A stretch of 21,974 nucleotides of DNA from Ruminococcaceae bacterium UBA3710 (GTDB lineage Bacteria; Bacillota; Clostridia; Oscillospirales; Acutalibacteraceae): contig DFHZ01000033.1 in the NCBI GenBank assembly GCA_002371985.1, positions 1 through 21,974 of the forward strand, in the 5' to 3' direction. Shown here one piece after another: positions 1-8,042 of this stretch. A program made the translations under genes and the position numbers. The notes under the pieces are model-generated. The model was not told the DNA's origin, searched no databases, and saw only the letters and a list, made by a program, of their open reading frames with translations. The number at the start of each line of letters is the position of its first letter. The first letter of the stretch is position 1.

Positions 1-24
1 CCTCCCAAGAGAAGACGTGTATAA
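1..24 (+). CDS. rpsK: 30S ribosomal protein S11, C-terminal end only (partial)
   Basis: The first eight codons read PPKRRRV followed by a TAA stop at 22-24. This matches the highly conserved basic C-terminus of ribosomal protein S11. The position directly upstream of rpsD fits the usual Firmicutes order rpsM-rpsK-rpsD-rpoA-rplQ. S11 is part of the 30S platform near the mRNA exit channel. Only seven residues are visible, so the call rests on this tail and on gene order. Confidence 0.8.
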   Translation, partial: PPKRRRV

Positions 25-66
25 TAATTATTAAAAAACAAGTTACAAATTTTGGAGGTGTAACAG

Positions 67-693
67 ATGGCAAGATATACCGGACCAGTATGCAGACTTT
101 GTCGCCGTGAAGGACAGAAGTTGTTCTTAAAGGGTGAACGCTGCTATTCTGATAAATGTTCCATTGGCATCAGAGGATATGCTCCGGGTCAACATGGACA
201 AGGTAGAAAGAAGTCATCCGAATATGGTTTGCAGCTTCGTGCTAAACAGACTGCAAGGCGTTTTTATGGTGTTCAGGAAAATCAGTTCCGTCATTATTTT
301 GATGTTGCTGAAAGAAAACAGGGCGTTACAGGTGATAACCTTTTGAGAATTCTCGAAAGCCGTCTTGATAATGTTGTTTACAGAGCAGGTTTTGCTTCTT
401 CAAGAACTGAGGCAAGACAACTTGTTGGACACGGCCACTTTGAAGTAAACGGTTCACGCGTTGATATTGCTTCTTATCTTCTTAAAGCAGGCGATGTTGT
501 TGCAGTTTGCGACAAGGCTCGTGGCACAGAAAAAATGAAAGCAATTATCGAGGCTAACGGTGCTAAACCGGTTCCGACATGGATGGATGTTGACCATGAT
601 AAGCTTACAGCAAAGGTTATCAATCTTCCAAATCGTGATCAGATTGAGGCTCCTGTTGACGAACAGCTTATCGTCGAATTCTATTCGAGATAA
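67..693 (+). CDS. rpsD: 30S ribosomal protein S4
   Basis: This is a primary 16S rRNA-binding protein that nucleates 30S assembly and lies at the mRNA entry channel. The 208-aa length is normal for S4. The N-terminus has four cysteines, C9-x2-C12-x13-C26-x4-C31, which is the zinc-binding C+ form of S4. An S4 RNA-binding domain follows at about residues 98-160 and contains [17 protein letters not shown]. The start is supported by TTTGGAGGTG at 51-60 before ATG. It lies 42 bases after the rpsK stop and 77 bases before rpoA, so it belongs to the alpha operon. S4 autoregulates translation in several bacteria through an mRNA pseudoknot; a candidate structure lies just downstream, before rpoA. Confidence 0.97.
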   Translation: MARYTGPVCRLCRREGQKLFLKGERCYSDKCSIGIRGYAPGQHGQGRKKSSEYGLQLRAKQTARRFYGVQENQFRHYFDVAERKQGVTGDNLLRILESRLDNVVYRAGFASSRTEARQLVGHGHFEVNGSRVDIASYLLKAGDVVAVCDKARGTEKMKAIIEANGAKPVPTWMDVDHDKLTAKVINLPNRDQIEAPVDEQLIVEFYSR

Positions 694-703
694 TTTTAAT
701 TTT

Positions 704-763
704 ACGGTACTTATCCGCATTATGTACTGTTATTATAAAAAATATCTATGCGGAGAAACGGAG
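704..763 (+). promoter_or_regulatory. Candidate H-type mRNA pseudoknot upstream of the rpoA ribosome binding site
   Basis: Two 7-bp helices can form. Stem 1 pairs 704-710 (ACGGTAC) with 724-730 (GTACTGT), with one G-U pair. Stem 2 pairs 714-720 (TCCGCAT) with 748-754 (ATGCGGA) perfectly. The 5' strand of stem 2 lies inside the loop of stem 1, which is the topology of an H-type pseudoknot. Stem 2 covers an upstream GGAG (752-755). A second GGAG (760-763), spaced seven bases from the rpoA ATG, stays free. S4 and other ribosomal proteins are known to repress translation by binding such structures in other bacteria; that role here is inference. Confidence 0.4.
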
Positions 764-770
764 CTTTTAA

Positions 771-1721
771 ATGATAGAAATTGAAAAGCCCAGAATTGAT
801 ACTTTAGAACTTTCTGACGATGGTAAGTATGGTAAGTTTGTGATGGAACCTCTTGAAAGAGGTTACGCTACAACTCTCGGTAACAGTATGAGAAGAGTTC
901 TCCTTTCTATACTTCCGGGTGCCGCCATTACTTCGGTTAAAATTGAGGGCGTTGTTCATGAATTTTCCACCATTCCGGGTGTGAAAGAGGATGTAACAGA
1001 AATTGTTCTTAACTTAAAGAGCGTTGTTGCAAAACTTCATTGTGATGAACAAAAGAAAGTTTATATTGAAGCTGAAGGCCCATGCGTTGTTACTGCTGCT
1101 GATATAAAGGCAGATTCTGAGGTAGAAATTCTTAATCAGGATTTGTATATCGCAACTCTTGACGAGGGTGCAAAACTCAATATGGAAATGACTATCGAAA
1201 AGGGCAGAGGGTATGTTCCTGCTGAGCAGAACAAATCATCTCAGACCGTTATCGGAGTTATTCCAATTGACTCGATTTATACACCTGTTCTTAAGGCCAA
1301 CTTTACTGTTGATAATACTCGTGTTGGTAATGTTGTAGACAAGGGCAGACTTACACTTGAAGTTTGGACCAACGGTTCAATCAAGGCTAATGAAGCAATT
1401 TCGCTTTCTGCTAAGGTTTTGATTGACCATTTTGAGTTGTTCCTTGATTTAACCGAGGGTGTAAGCGAAACCGCAAGTATTATGGCAGAAAAGAAAGAGG
1501 ACGGAAGAGAAAAAGTTCTCGATCTCACTATTGACGAACTTGACCTTTCTGTCAGAAGTTATAACTGCCTTAAGCGAGCAGGTATCAATACGGTTCAAGA
1601 CCTTTTAGGAAAGTCTGAAGAAGATATGATGAAGGTTAGAAATCTTGGCCGTAAATCTCTTGAAGAGGTTATTGCAAAGCTCGAGTCTTTCGGCTATGGC
1701 CTCAAAAAAGACGACGAATAA
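771..1721 (+). CDS. rpoA: DNA-directed RNA polymerase subunit alpha
   Basis: The alpha subunit dimerises to nucleate RNA polymerase assembly and contacts upstream promoter DNA and activators. The 316-aa length is typical for Firmicutes. The N-terminal assembly domain (about residues 1-230) contains the conserved [20 protein letters not shown] region. The C-terminal domain (about 245-312) contains the helix-hairpin-helix region [20 protein letters not shown] and the [11 protein letters not shown] motif. GGAG lies seven bases before ATG. The gene sits between rpsD and rplQ, the conserved order, and ends 17 bases before rplQ, so the two are cotranscribed. Translation may be controlled by the candidate pseudoknot in the 77-base gap upstream. 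Confidence 0.98.
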   Translation: MIEIEKPRIDTLELSDDGKYGKFVMEPLERGYATTLGNSMRRVLLSILPGAAITSVKIEGVVHEFSTIPGVKEDVTEIVLNLKSVVAKLHCDEQKKVYIEAEGPCVVTAADIKADSEVEILNQDLYIATLDEGAKLNMEMTIEKGRGYVPAEQNKSSQTVIGVIPIDSIYTPVLKANFTVDNTRVGNVVDKGRLTLEVWTNGSIKANEAISLSAKVLIDHFELFLDLTEGVSETASIMAEKKEDGREKVLDLTIDELDLSVRSYNCLKRAGINTVQDLLGKSEEDMMKVRNLGRKSLEEVIAKLESFGYGLKKDDE

Positions 1722-1738
1722 GAAAAGGAGTGATATAA

Positions 1739-2080
1739 ATGCCGGGTACTCGTAAACTTGGAAGAACAAGTGATCAGAGAACTGCTATGCTTCGTGCTAT
1801 GGTTACTTTCCTTTTAGAAAACGGAAAGATTGAAACAACTGTAACTCGTGCAAAAGAAGTAAGATCAATGGCAGAGAAGTATATTACACTCGCTAAGACC
1901 AATAATCTTCACAGCAAACGCCAAGCTATGGCTTTTATTACTAAGGAGGATGTTGTAGCAAAACTTTACAACGAAATTGCTCCTAAGTACAAGGATGTTA
2001 ACGGTGGATATTGTCGTATAACCAAAACAGGTCCTCGCCGTGGCGACGCTGCTGAAATGGCGATTATCGAGTTAATTTAA
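1739..2080 (+). CDS. rplQ: 50S ribosomal protein L17
   Basis: L17 is a 50S subunit protein near the peptide exit tunnel. The 113-aa product is the usual length of the short bacterial form. It begins [19 protein letters not shown], a typical L17 N-terminus, and ends [16 protein letters not shown], the conserved C-terminal motif. AAAAGGAG lies eight bases before ATG. It is the last gene of the alpha operon here: the stop codon is followed by about 90 bases of untranslated sequence and then a strong intrinsic terminator. Confidence 0.98.
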   Translation: MPGTRKLGRTSDQRTAMLRAMVTFLLENGKIETTVTRAKEVRSMAEKYITLAKTNNLHSKRQAMAFITKEDVVAKLYNEIAPKYKDVNGGYCRITKTGPRRGDAAEMAIIELI

Positions 2081-2171
2081 TCTCTATTTTAGTCCTCACA
2101 TTTTCAAATGTTTTATAAAAACATCAGGAATAATATTCCTGAGATGATGTGTGTACTAAATAATTAAAACT

Positions 2172-2207
2172 AAAACCGATGAAGTTCATCACTTCATCGG
2201 TTTTTTT
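2172..2207 (+). terminator. Intrinsic terminator of the alpha ribosomal operon
   Basis: A perfect 13-bp stem pairs 2172-2184 (AAAACCGATGAAG) with 2192-2204. The 7-base loop is followed by a T tract (2201-2207). A weaker hairpin lies upstream, TCAGGAA 2124-2130 with TTCCTGA 2136-2142, but it has no T tract. Confidence 0.93.
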
Positions 2208-2231
2208 ATGTGGTTTAATAGATAGAAATTA

Positions 2232-2260
2232 TTGACATACAAGAGGAGAAAATATATAAT
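2232..2260 (+). promoter_or_regulatory. Perfect-consensus sigma-A promoter for the alpha-galactosidase gene
   Basis: TTGACA at 2232-2237 and TATAAT at 2255-2260 are separated by exactly 17 bases. The promoter lies just after the rplQ terminator and 47 bases before the gene start. No clear operator is visible, so carbon-source control would have to act through a site I cannot identify. Confidence 0.85.
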
Positions 2261-2307
2261 GAACTTAATTGTTTAGTTAATAAAAAATATTTTTCGGGAG
2301 ATAGGCA

Positions 2308-4476
2308 ATGATAAATTTTAATGAGCAAAACAATGTTTTTACCCTTGAAACAAAAAACACAACATACGCAATAGGGCTTCTTGAAAACAGTCTGCTTGTG
2401 CATCTTTACTGGGGTAAGAAATTAAATAATGCCATAAACGAAAATTGGAATAATGACTTTACTTGGAGGTCTCATTCTCCTTTTGATTATGGTAAATATT
2501 CAACTAATGCTTTACCGCTTGAGTTTTCGGCATACGGTGGCGGTGATTCGAGAACGGCAAGTTTTTCGGCTCTCTATAATGACGGCAGTAGGGTTTCAAA
2601 GTATTACTATAAAGGCTATGAAATAATCAAAGGAAAGCCTGAAATCACCGGACTTCCGTCAACTTATGCCGAGAGCGGAGATAAGGTAGAAACTCTCGTC
2701 ATTAATCTTTATGACGAACTTAAAAAAGTTAATGTTTATTTGAATTATTCGGTCTTTGAGGAATATGATGTAATAACAAGAAACATTAAAGTAGTAAATG
2801 GTGGCGAAACCCTTAAACTGCATACAGTTCTTAGTGCGATGACCGATTTCTTCGGTTGCGACGATATGGATATTATTCATCTTGACGGTGCTTGGGCGAG
2901 AGAACGCTATGTTACAAGGCAGAGAATTGTACCCGGAAATCAAAACATAAAAAGTCAAATCGGAATAAGCAGTTCTTATCATAATCCGTTTATTGCAATT
3001 TGCGATAAAAACACAACCGAAAATACCGGCGATGCTTACGGCTTTAATCTTGTTTACAGCGGTAATTTTACGGCAGGAGCAGAGCGAAATCCTTATGGAA
3101 CAATAAGGACTTATATAGGTATAAACCCAAACGAATTTGAATGGGTTCTTGAAACAAACCAAAGTTTTGAAACACCTGAAGCCATCCTTGTTTATTCGGA
3201 TAAAGGACTTTCGGGTATGTCAAGAATTTTCCATAAAATCATAAGAACTCGCCTTTGCAGAGGAAAATTCAGAGATATTGAGAGATATGCACTTATAAAT
3301 AACTGGGAAGCAACATATTTTAATTTTAATGAAGATAAGATAGTAAAAATCGCTCAAAAAGCAAAGCAAATAGGTGTCGATACTATGGTGCTTGATGACG
3401 GTTGGTTCGGAAGAAGAACCGATGATACAAGAGGACTTGGCGACTTTGTAGAAATGCCCGATAGATTACCAAACGGACTTTCGGGACTTGCTAAAAGAAT
3501 TAACGATCTTGGAATGCACTTCGGCTTGTGGTTTGAACCTGAAATGGTAAATCCCGATAGCGAACTCTTTGAAAAACACCCCGACTGGATAATTCATACA
3601 AATGGCAGGACACCAAGCAAAATCAGACATCAGTATACACTCGATTTATCAAGAAAAGATGTTTGCGATTACATAATCGACTGTGTCGGCGGTATTCTGA
3701 AACGGGCGAACATAGAGTATGTAAAGTGGGATATGAATAGGCAAATGTCCGAAGTCGGCTCGGCAATGTTACCGGCCGAAAGACAGGGCGAGGTTATGCA
3801 CCGATATATGCTCGGTCTTTACTATGTTTTTGAAACACTTACAAAAGAATTTCCCAATGTTTTGTTTGAGGCTTGTGCTTCGGGCGGAGCCCGTTACGAC
3901 GGCGGAATTTTACATTATATGCCACAGGTTTGGACAAGTGATGATACCGATGCAGTTGAGCGTATTAAAATTCAGTACGGTACAAGTTTTGTCTATCCCT
4001 ATTCAACAATGGGTGCTCATGTTTCGGCATGTCCGAACCATCAAAACGGCAGGACAACACCGTTCGAAATGCGTTGCAATGTCGCAATTTGCGGACAGTT
4101 CGGCTTTGAACTCGACCTTAATAAATGTACTGACGAGGAACTTGAAACGGCGAAAAAAGCAGTTCAAAATTACCGCCGTTTAGGTGAAATATTCCATAAA
4201 GGAGACCTTTATCGTTTGCGTTCGCCTTTTGAAAGTCTTATGGCAGTAAATGAGTTCATTTCAGAAGATAAAAACACCGTTCTCGTATGTATTTATCCTC
4301 ATTCAACGGTTACCGCCGGTTACGACGAGTATATAAAACTTTCGGGTCTTGACGAAAATGCTTTATATGAACTTAACGGTAAATCTTACGGTGGCGACTA
4401 CCTTATGAATAAAGGTATTCATATCATAAATGATTATGAGTATAAAACAAAAATACTTGAACTTAAAAAACAGTAA
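2308..4476 (+). CDS. Alpha-galactosidase, GH36 family
   Basis: The enzyme hydrolyses terminal alpha-1,6-galactosyl residues from melibiose and raffinose-type sugars, releasing galactose. The 722-aa length fits bacterial GH36 enzymes of the Aga/RafA type. There is an N-terminal beta-sandwich (to about residue 290), a TIM barrel and a small C-terminal beta domain. LDDGWFGRRTDD (362-373) is a barrel signature. The nucleophile is D475 in VKWDMNR (472-478). The acid/base aspartate lies in WTSDDTD (542-548), and EACASGGARYDGG precedes it. No signal peptide is present, so the enzyme is cytoplasmic and needs imported oligosaccharides, although no sugar transporter is in the window. GGGAG lies seven bases before ATG. 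It is transcribed alone. Whether it prefers melibiose or raffinose cannot be told from sequence. Confidence 0.95.
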   Translation: MINFNEQNNVFTLETKNTTYAIGLLENSLLVHLYWGKKLNNAINENWNNDFTWRSHSPFDYGKYSTNALPLEFSAYGGGDSRTASFSALYNDGSRVSKYYYKGYEIIKGKPEITGLPSTYAESGDKVETLVINLYDELKKVNVYLNYSVFEEYDVITRNIKVVNGGETLKLHTVLSAMTDFFGCDDMDIIHLDGAWARERYVTRQRIVPGNQNIKSQIGISSSYHNPFIAICDKNTTENTGDAYGFNLVYSGNFTAGAERNPYGTIRTYIGINPNEFEWVLETNQSFETPEAILVYSDKGLSGMSRIFHKIIRTRLCRGKFRDIERYALINNWEATYFNFNEDKIVKIAQKAKQIGVDTMVLDDGWFGRRTDDTRGLGDFVEMPDRLPNGLSGLAKRINDLGMHFGLWFEPEMVNPDSELFEKHPDWIIHTNGRTPSKIRHQYTLDLSRKDVCDYIIDCVGGILKRANIEYVKWDMNRQMSEVGSAMLPAERQGEVMHRYMLGLYYVFETLTKEFPNVLFEACASGGARYDGGILHYMPQVWTSDDTDAVERIKIQYGTSFVYPYSTMGAHVSACPNHQNGRTTPFEMRCNVAICGQFGFELDLNKCTDEELETAKKAVQNYRRLGEIFHKGDLYRLRSPFESLMAVNEFISEDKNTVLVCIYPHSTVTAGYDEYIKLSGLDENALYELNGKSYGGDYLMNKGIHIINDYEYKTKILELKKQ

Positions 4477-4486
4477 TTAACAAAGC

Positions 4487-4519
4487 GAACCCCGACACTT
4501 TAATGTCTGGGTTCATTTT
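4487..4519 (+). terminator. Intrinsic terminator after the alpha-galactosidase gene
   Basis: GAACCCCGACA (4487-4497) pairs with TGTCTGGGTTC (4504-4514) with one C-T mismatch. A short ATTTT run follows. The U tract is brief, so termination may be only moderately efficient. The rest of the 205-base gap before the next gene holds a promoter and AT-rich sequence. Confidence 0.75.
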
Positions 4520-4559
4520 GTCGCAGACAAAACAAAAGATATTTAAAACATCATTTTTA

Positions 4560-4588
4560 TTGTATATTTGGAAAAAATAGTATATAAT
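4560..4588 (+). promoter_or_regulatory. Probable sigma-A promoter of the ABC/Gld-like operon
   Basis: A perfect TATAAT lies at 4583-4588. A weak -35, TTGTAT at 4560-4565, sits 17 bases upstream. The gene start is 94 bases downstream, leaving an AT-rich 5' untranslated leader. The poor -35 lowers confidence. Confidence 0.55.
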
Positions 4589-4681
4589 TAGAAACGATAT
4601 TAAGTTTTAACATTTTGTTTAATAATTAAAAGACAATTTTTGTTAAAATACTTTATGTAATTTATGCATGGAGGAGTATAA

Positions 4682-5683
4682 ATGATAAATGTAACCGGAC
4701 TTTCAAAAAGATACGGCACTAATCTTGCTGTTAAAGATGTCAACTTTAATATCGAAAAAGGCGAGATTATTGGCTTTTTAGGTCCAAACGGTGCCGGAAA
4801 ATCTACTATTATGAATATCTTGACAGGGTATCTTTCTATGACGCAGGGGCAGGTGCTTATTGACGGATATGATATTACAGAGTATCCCGAAGAGGCAAAG
4901 AAAAGAATAGGTTATTTGCCCGAAATACCGCCTCTTTATACCGATATGAAGGTCAGAGAATTTATAAATTTCATATATGATTTAAAAAAGGTTAAATTCC
5001 CTAAAAAGGCCCATGTTGACGAAGTTCTCAAATTAGTTAAAATTGATAATGTGCAGAACAGGCTTATTAAGAATTTGTCAAAAGGTTATCGCCAAAGAGT
5101 AGGCTTTGCAAGTGCTTTGGTCGGAAACCCCGATGTTTTAATTCTTGACGAACCTACGGTAGGTCTTGACCCGAAACAGATTATCGAGATAAGAAATCTC
5201 ATTTCAAAACTCGGAAAAAATCATACAATTATTCTTTCTTCTCATATTCTTTCGGAAATTCAAGCCGTTTGTCAGCGTGTTATTATCATAAACAGAGGAA
5301 AAATAATTGCCGACGATACCGCCAAAAATCTTTCTGCAAAACTTTCGAGCGAACGCTCTATTGTAGCAAGAATTATGTGCGACGAGTCGACAATGCTTGA
5401 AACATTAAAAACAATAAACGGCGTTAAATCCGTAACATCGCTTGGCAGTATGGAAAAAGGCTCTTTTGACTTCCTTATTGAGCCTGATGATGACGCAGAT
5501 ATAAGGGCAGATGTATTTGACCGAGTTGTGTCTATGGGCAAAAAGATGTTGTCGTTTAAAGATAACACTATGTCGCTTGAACAGGTATTCCTTCGTCTTA
5601 CCGAAGCGGATGATGACGAACTTGAAAGGCTCCTTGGAACGACTGCCGACAAGGAAACAAAATCAGAAGGGGATGAAGAATAA
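4682..5683 (+). CDS. ABC transporter ATP-binding protein (GldA/ABC-2 type)
   Basis: This is the cytoplasmic ATPase that would power the permease encoded next. Walker A is GPNGAGKST (34-42), the signature motif LSKGYRQR is at 132-139, Walker B is VLILDE (152-157) and the switch histidine is H188. All nucleotide-binding residues are intact. The 333-aa length includes about 100 residues after the ATPase core, with a regulatory-looking domain and a very acidic tail. That layout is typical of GldA-like and CcmA/NatA-like ATPases of ABC-2 exporters. GGAGGAG lies five bases before ATG. The stop codon overlaps the next ATG by one base (TAATG), indicating translational coupling. The substrate is unknown. 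Confidence 0.93.
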   Translation: MINVTGLSKRYGTNLAVKDVNFNIEKGEIIGFLGPNGAGKSTIMNILTGYLSMTQGQVLIDGYDITEYPEEAKKRIGYLPEIPPLYTDMKVREFINFIYDLKKVKFPKKAHVDEVLKLVKIDNVQNRLIKNLSKGYRQRVGFASALVGNPDVLILDEPTVGLDPKQIIEIRNLISKLGKNHTIILSSHILSEIQAVCQRVIIINRGKIIADDTAKNLSAKLSSERSIVARIMCDESTMLETLKTINGVKSVTSLGSMEKGSFDFLIEPDDDADIRADVFDRVVSMGKKMLSFKDNTMSLEQVFLRLTEADDDELERLLGTTADKETKSEGDEE

Positions 5684-6384
5684 TGAATGCTATATTTAAA
5701 AGAGAATTTAAAGCATATTTTAATACGCCTATCGGTTTTATAGTTTTAGCGGCATACTACTTCTTCTTGGGACTCTTCTTTTCGCTTATATACAGAAGCG
5801 GTTCGCCGAGCATTGAAACCGTTATTATGGCAATGTCTATCGTTTCGGTGTTTACAATGCCTATTCTTACAATGCGACTTATGAGCGAGGACCGTCGCCA
5901 AAAGGTTGACCAGGCTCTTATAACCGCACCTGTTAAACTCACATCAATAGTGCTCGGAAAATTCTTTGCGGCATTCGCCGTATTTGCTTTAAGTTTTGCT
6001 CCGACCGTTATTTTTGAAATCATCGTTGCAACAAAGATAAGTGTTAATGTTTTATCGTATATTTATGCACTTTTCGGAATGTTCCTTTTAGGCGGAGCAC
6101 TTATTTCTATCGGAATGTTTATTTCCTGCCTTACCGAAAGTCCTGTTGTTTCGGCTATTCTGACCCTTGTTATAAATATTCTGATTATTTATATGTCTAA
6201 TTTTGCAAGTATGGTTAATAATTCGTTTTTGGCAAAAGTGTTTGAAAAAGCGGCTTTTGTTTCGGCTTCCGAATCGTTTGGTCAAAACATTTTCAGTATT
6301 CCCGACATAGTTTATTTTGTAAGCATTATAGCAGCCTTTCTCTTTTTAAGTGTTCGTTCGCTTGAAAAGAGAAGATGGTCTTAA
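5683..6384 (+). CDS. ABC-2 type permease (GldF-like)
   Basis: This is a membrane permease of 233 aa with about six hydrophobic segments, starting with TPIGFIVLAAYYFFLGLFFS near residues 11-30. The sequence between the first two membrane segments and the conserved PILTMRLMSEDRR motif (about 66-78) match the GldF/ABC-2 permease group. It begins one base inside the stop codon of the ATPase gene, so the two are coupled. The next gene follows after 15 bases. The permease probably dimerises and pairs with the ATPase. Its cargo is not known from sequence. In Flavobacterium the related GldF works with GldA and GldG in gliding motility, but that function is not implied for this organism. Confidence 0.88.
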   Translation: MNAIFKREFKAYFNTPIGFIVLAAYYFFLGLFFSLIYRSGSPSIETVIMAMSIVSVFTMPILTMRLMSEDRRQKVDQALITAPVKLTSIVLGKFFAAFAVFALSFAPTVIFEIIVATKISVNVLSYIYALFGMFLLGGALISIGMFISCLTESPVVSAILTLVINILIIYMSNFASMVNNSFLAKVFEKAAFVSASESFGQNIFSIPDIVYFVSIIAAFLFLSVRSLEKRRWS

Positions 6385-6399
6385 AGGAGGTAAAAGGAA

Positions 6400-8040
6400 A
6401 TGGAAGAGAATAAAACAACCGAAACTACCTCTGAGGAAAACAGTGTAGTAGAAGAGATAAACGCTCAAAATCAAACCGAAGAAACACCAAAAAAAGAAAA
6501 GAATAAAAAACCAAAGAAACTTAAAAATCAAGCACTTCTTAAAAAGGGCAGTTATTCAGTTGCTATTACCGCCATTGTCCTTGCAGGAATAATCGTTTTA
6601 AATATTTTAGTCGGTGTTTTATCAAAGAGGGTATCGCTCGAATATGATTTTTCAAGCGATAAGAAAAACTCTCTTTCTGCCGAGAATATCAAATATGTAA
6701 AAAATGTAAAAAGTGATGTTTCCGTAATTTTCTGCACGAGTGAAGACACTTATGTTGATTATATGAGTTATTATGCTCAGCAGTATAATGTAACCTCGGG
6801 CGGAAACGAGTATTATGAACAAACACTTAAGATAGTAAATAAATATACAGCTTATAACAGTAAAATCGAATTAGAGTATGTTGACCCGCAGTCGGCTGAT
6901 TTTACAAAAATTTCCGCCGAATATCCTAATGAAAAAATCTCTTACGGCGATATTATTGTTTCTGCAAACAAAAGACATAAAATTATTAAATATACAGATA
7001 TTTATTCCTTGTCAGATGACCAAACTTATGCCGCATACGGCTATACTACATCGACTGTTACAGGCAATAATATAGAAAATGCTCTGACAGGTGCGATTTC
7101 TTATGTTTTAAGCGATAAAACAATAAAGGTTGCCTTTTTAACGGGACATTCTTCAGCAGATCTTACCGCCGATTATAAAACCTTACTTAGCGATAATAAT
7201 TATGAAATAGATACTATTTCCGATAATGTTATAACAAACATTTCTTCCGAATACGACAGTGTTATTATTCCTGCCCCGACAACCGATTTTTTAGAGGGCG
7301 AGATAAAAGTGCTTTCGGAATTTCTTGATAACGACAGCAAACTCGGCAAAGGACTTGTATTTTTTGCCGATGCCGCAGCACCGTATCTTAACAATCTTTA
7401 TGATTTCCTTGAAGAATGGGGAATTTTGATTGAGGACGGTGTCGTTCTTGAAACAGATGCTAATAACTATATGCCTGATGAGCCTACAACAATCGGCTCT
7501 TATAGTACGGGAAAAGACGATATGACGGCAGATATGCGAATTTGCATTTCGGGCGATAATGTTCCTATGACGGCATCTTTTGACAAAAGAGAAAACCTGA
7601 CCGTTACTTCTCTTATCGCAACTCCCGAAACGGCTATTGCGGCTCCTAAGGGTTCGGGTGCAGGTTTTGACGATGCAAATTCCTATGAAAAGGAAAGTTA
7701 TTCAACCTGCATTATGTCTGAAAAACTTGAATATTTAGACGGTACAAAAGAAGCAAAAAGTCATATTTTTGCTTTTTCAAGCACATACTTCCTTTCTTCC
7801 GAGTATAATGAGGCTTCGTCGGTAGCAAATAAGAATTTATCTCTTGTCGCAACTGAAAGGGCTTGCGGAAGCGATAAGAGCGATATTTCTTTCGTTACAA
7901 AATCAATAGAAAACGAAAGTTTTGCAGATTCTGTTACACAAGGCTCAACTAATTTGATAATCATAATATTTATGGTTTTGTTGCCACTTGCTATGATAGT
8001 TTCGGGCATTGTTATCTTTATCAAGAGAAGGAACAGTTAA
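6400..8040 (+). CDS. GldG-like ABC transporter auxiliary membrane protein
   Basis: The 546-aa protein begins with a charged, Glu/Lys-rich cytoplasmic segment (about 1-48). A membrane helix follows at about 53-76, then a long extracytoplasmic part (about 80-515), a second helix at about 518-540 and a basic KRR tail. Just after the first helix is YDFSSDKKNSLSAENIKYVK, which fits the consensus of GldG/ABC_transp_aux proteins (DLT-dK-ysLS). The large outer domain has the expected mixed alpha/beta character. The ribosome binding site is AAAGGAGG nine bases before ATG. It lies between the permease and the DUF4340 gene in the conserved order. It is probably a stable partner of the ABC pair facing the outside of the cell. 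The molecular role of this family is not established. Confidence 0.85.
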   Translation: MEENKTTETTSEENSVVEEINAQNQTEETPKKEKNKKPKKLKNQALLKKGSYSVAITAIVLAGIIVLNILVGVLSKRVSLEYDFSSDKKNSLSAENIKYVKNVKSDVSVIFCTSEDTYVDYMSYYAQQYNVTSGGNEYYEQTLKIVNKYTAYNSKIELEYVDPQSADFTKISAEYPNEKISYGDIIVSANKRHKIIKYTDIYSLSDDQTYAAYGYTTSTVTGNNIENALTGAISYVLSDKTIKVAFLTGHSSADLTADYKTLLSDNNYEIDTISDNVITNISSEYDSVIIPAPTTDFLEGEIKVLSEFLDNDSKLGKGLVFFADAAAPYLNNLYDFLEEWGILIEDGVVLETDANNYMPDEPTTIGSYSTGKDDMTADMRICISGDNVPMTASFDKRENLTVTSLIATPETAIAAPKGSGAGFDDANSYEKESYSTCIMSEKLEYLDGTKEAKSHIFAFSSTYFLSSEYNEASSVANKNLSLVATERACGSDKSDISFVTKSIENESFADSVTQGSTNLIIIIFMVLLPLAMIVSGIVIFIKRRNS

Positions 8041-8042
8041 TA

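Noticed and set aside
2659..3162. 167-aa frame antisense to the alpha-galactosidase gene
   Set aside because: It lies inside a strongly supported coding gene, has no recognisable domain and shows biased composition of a shadow frame. The same holds for 21081-21614 opposite galE.
4605..4648. Inverted repeat TTTTAACA / TGTTAAAA in the leader of the ABC operon
   Set aside because: Only eight AT-rich bases separated by 28 bases in AT-rich DNA; likely by chance, though an operator cannot be excluded.
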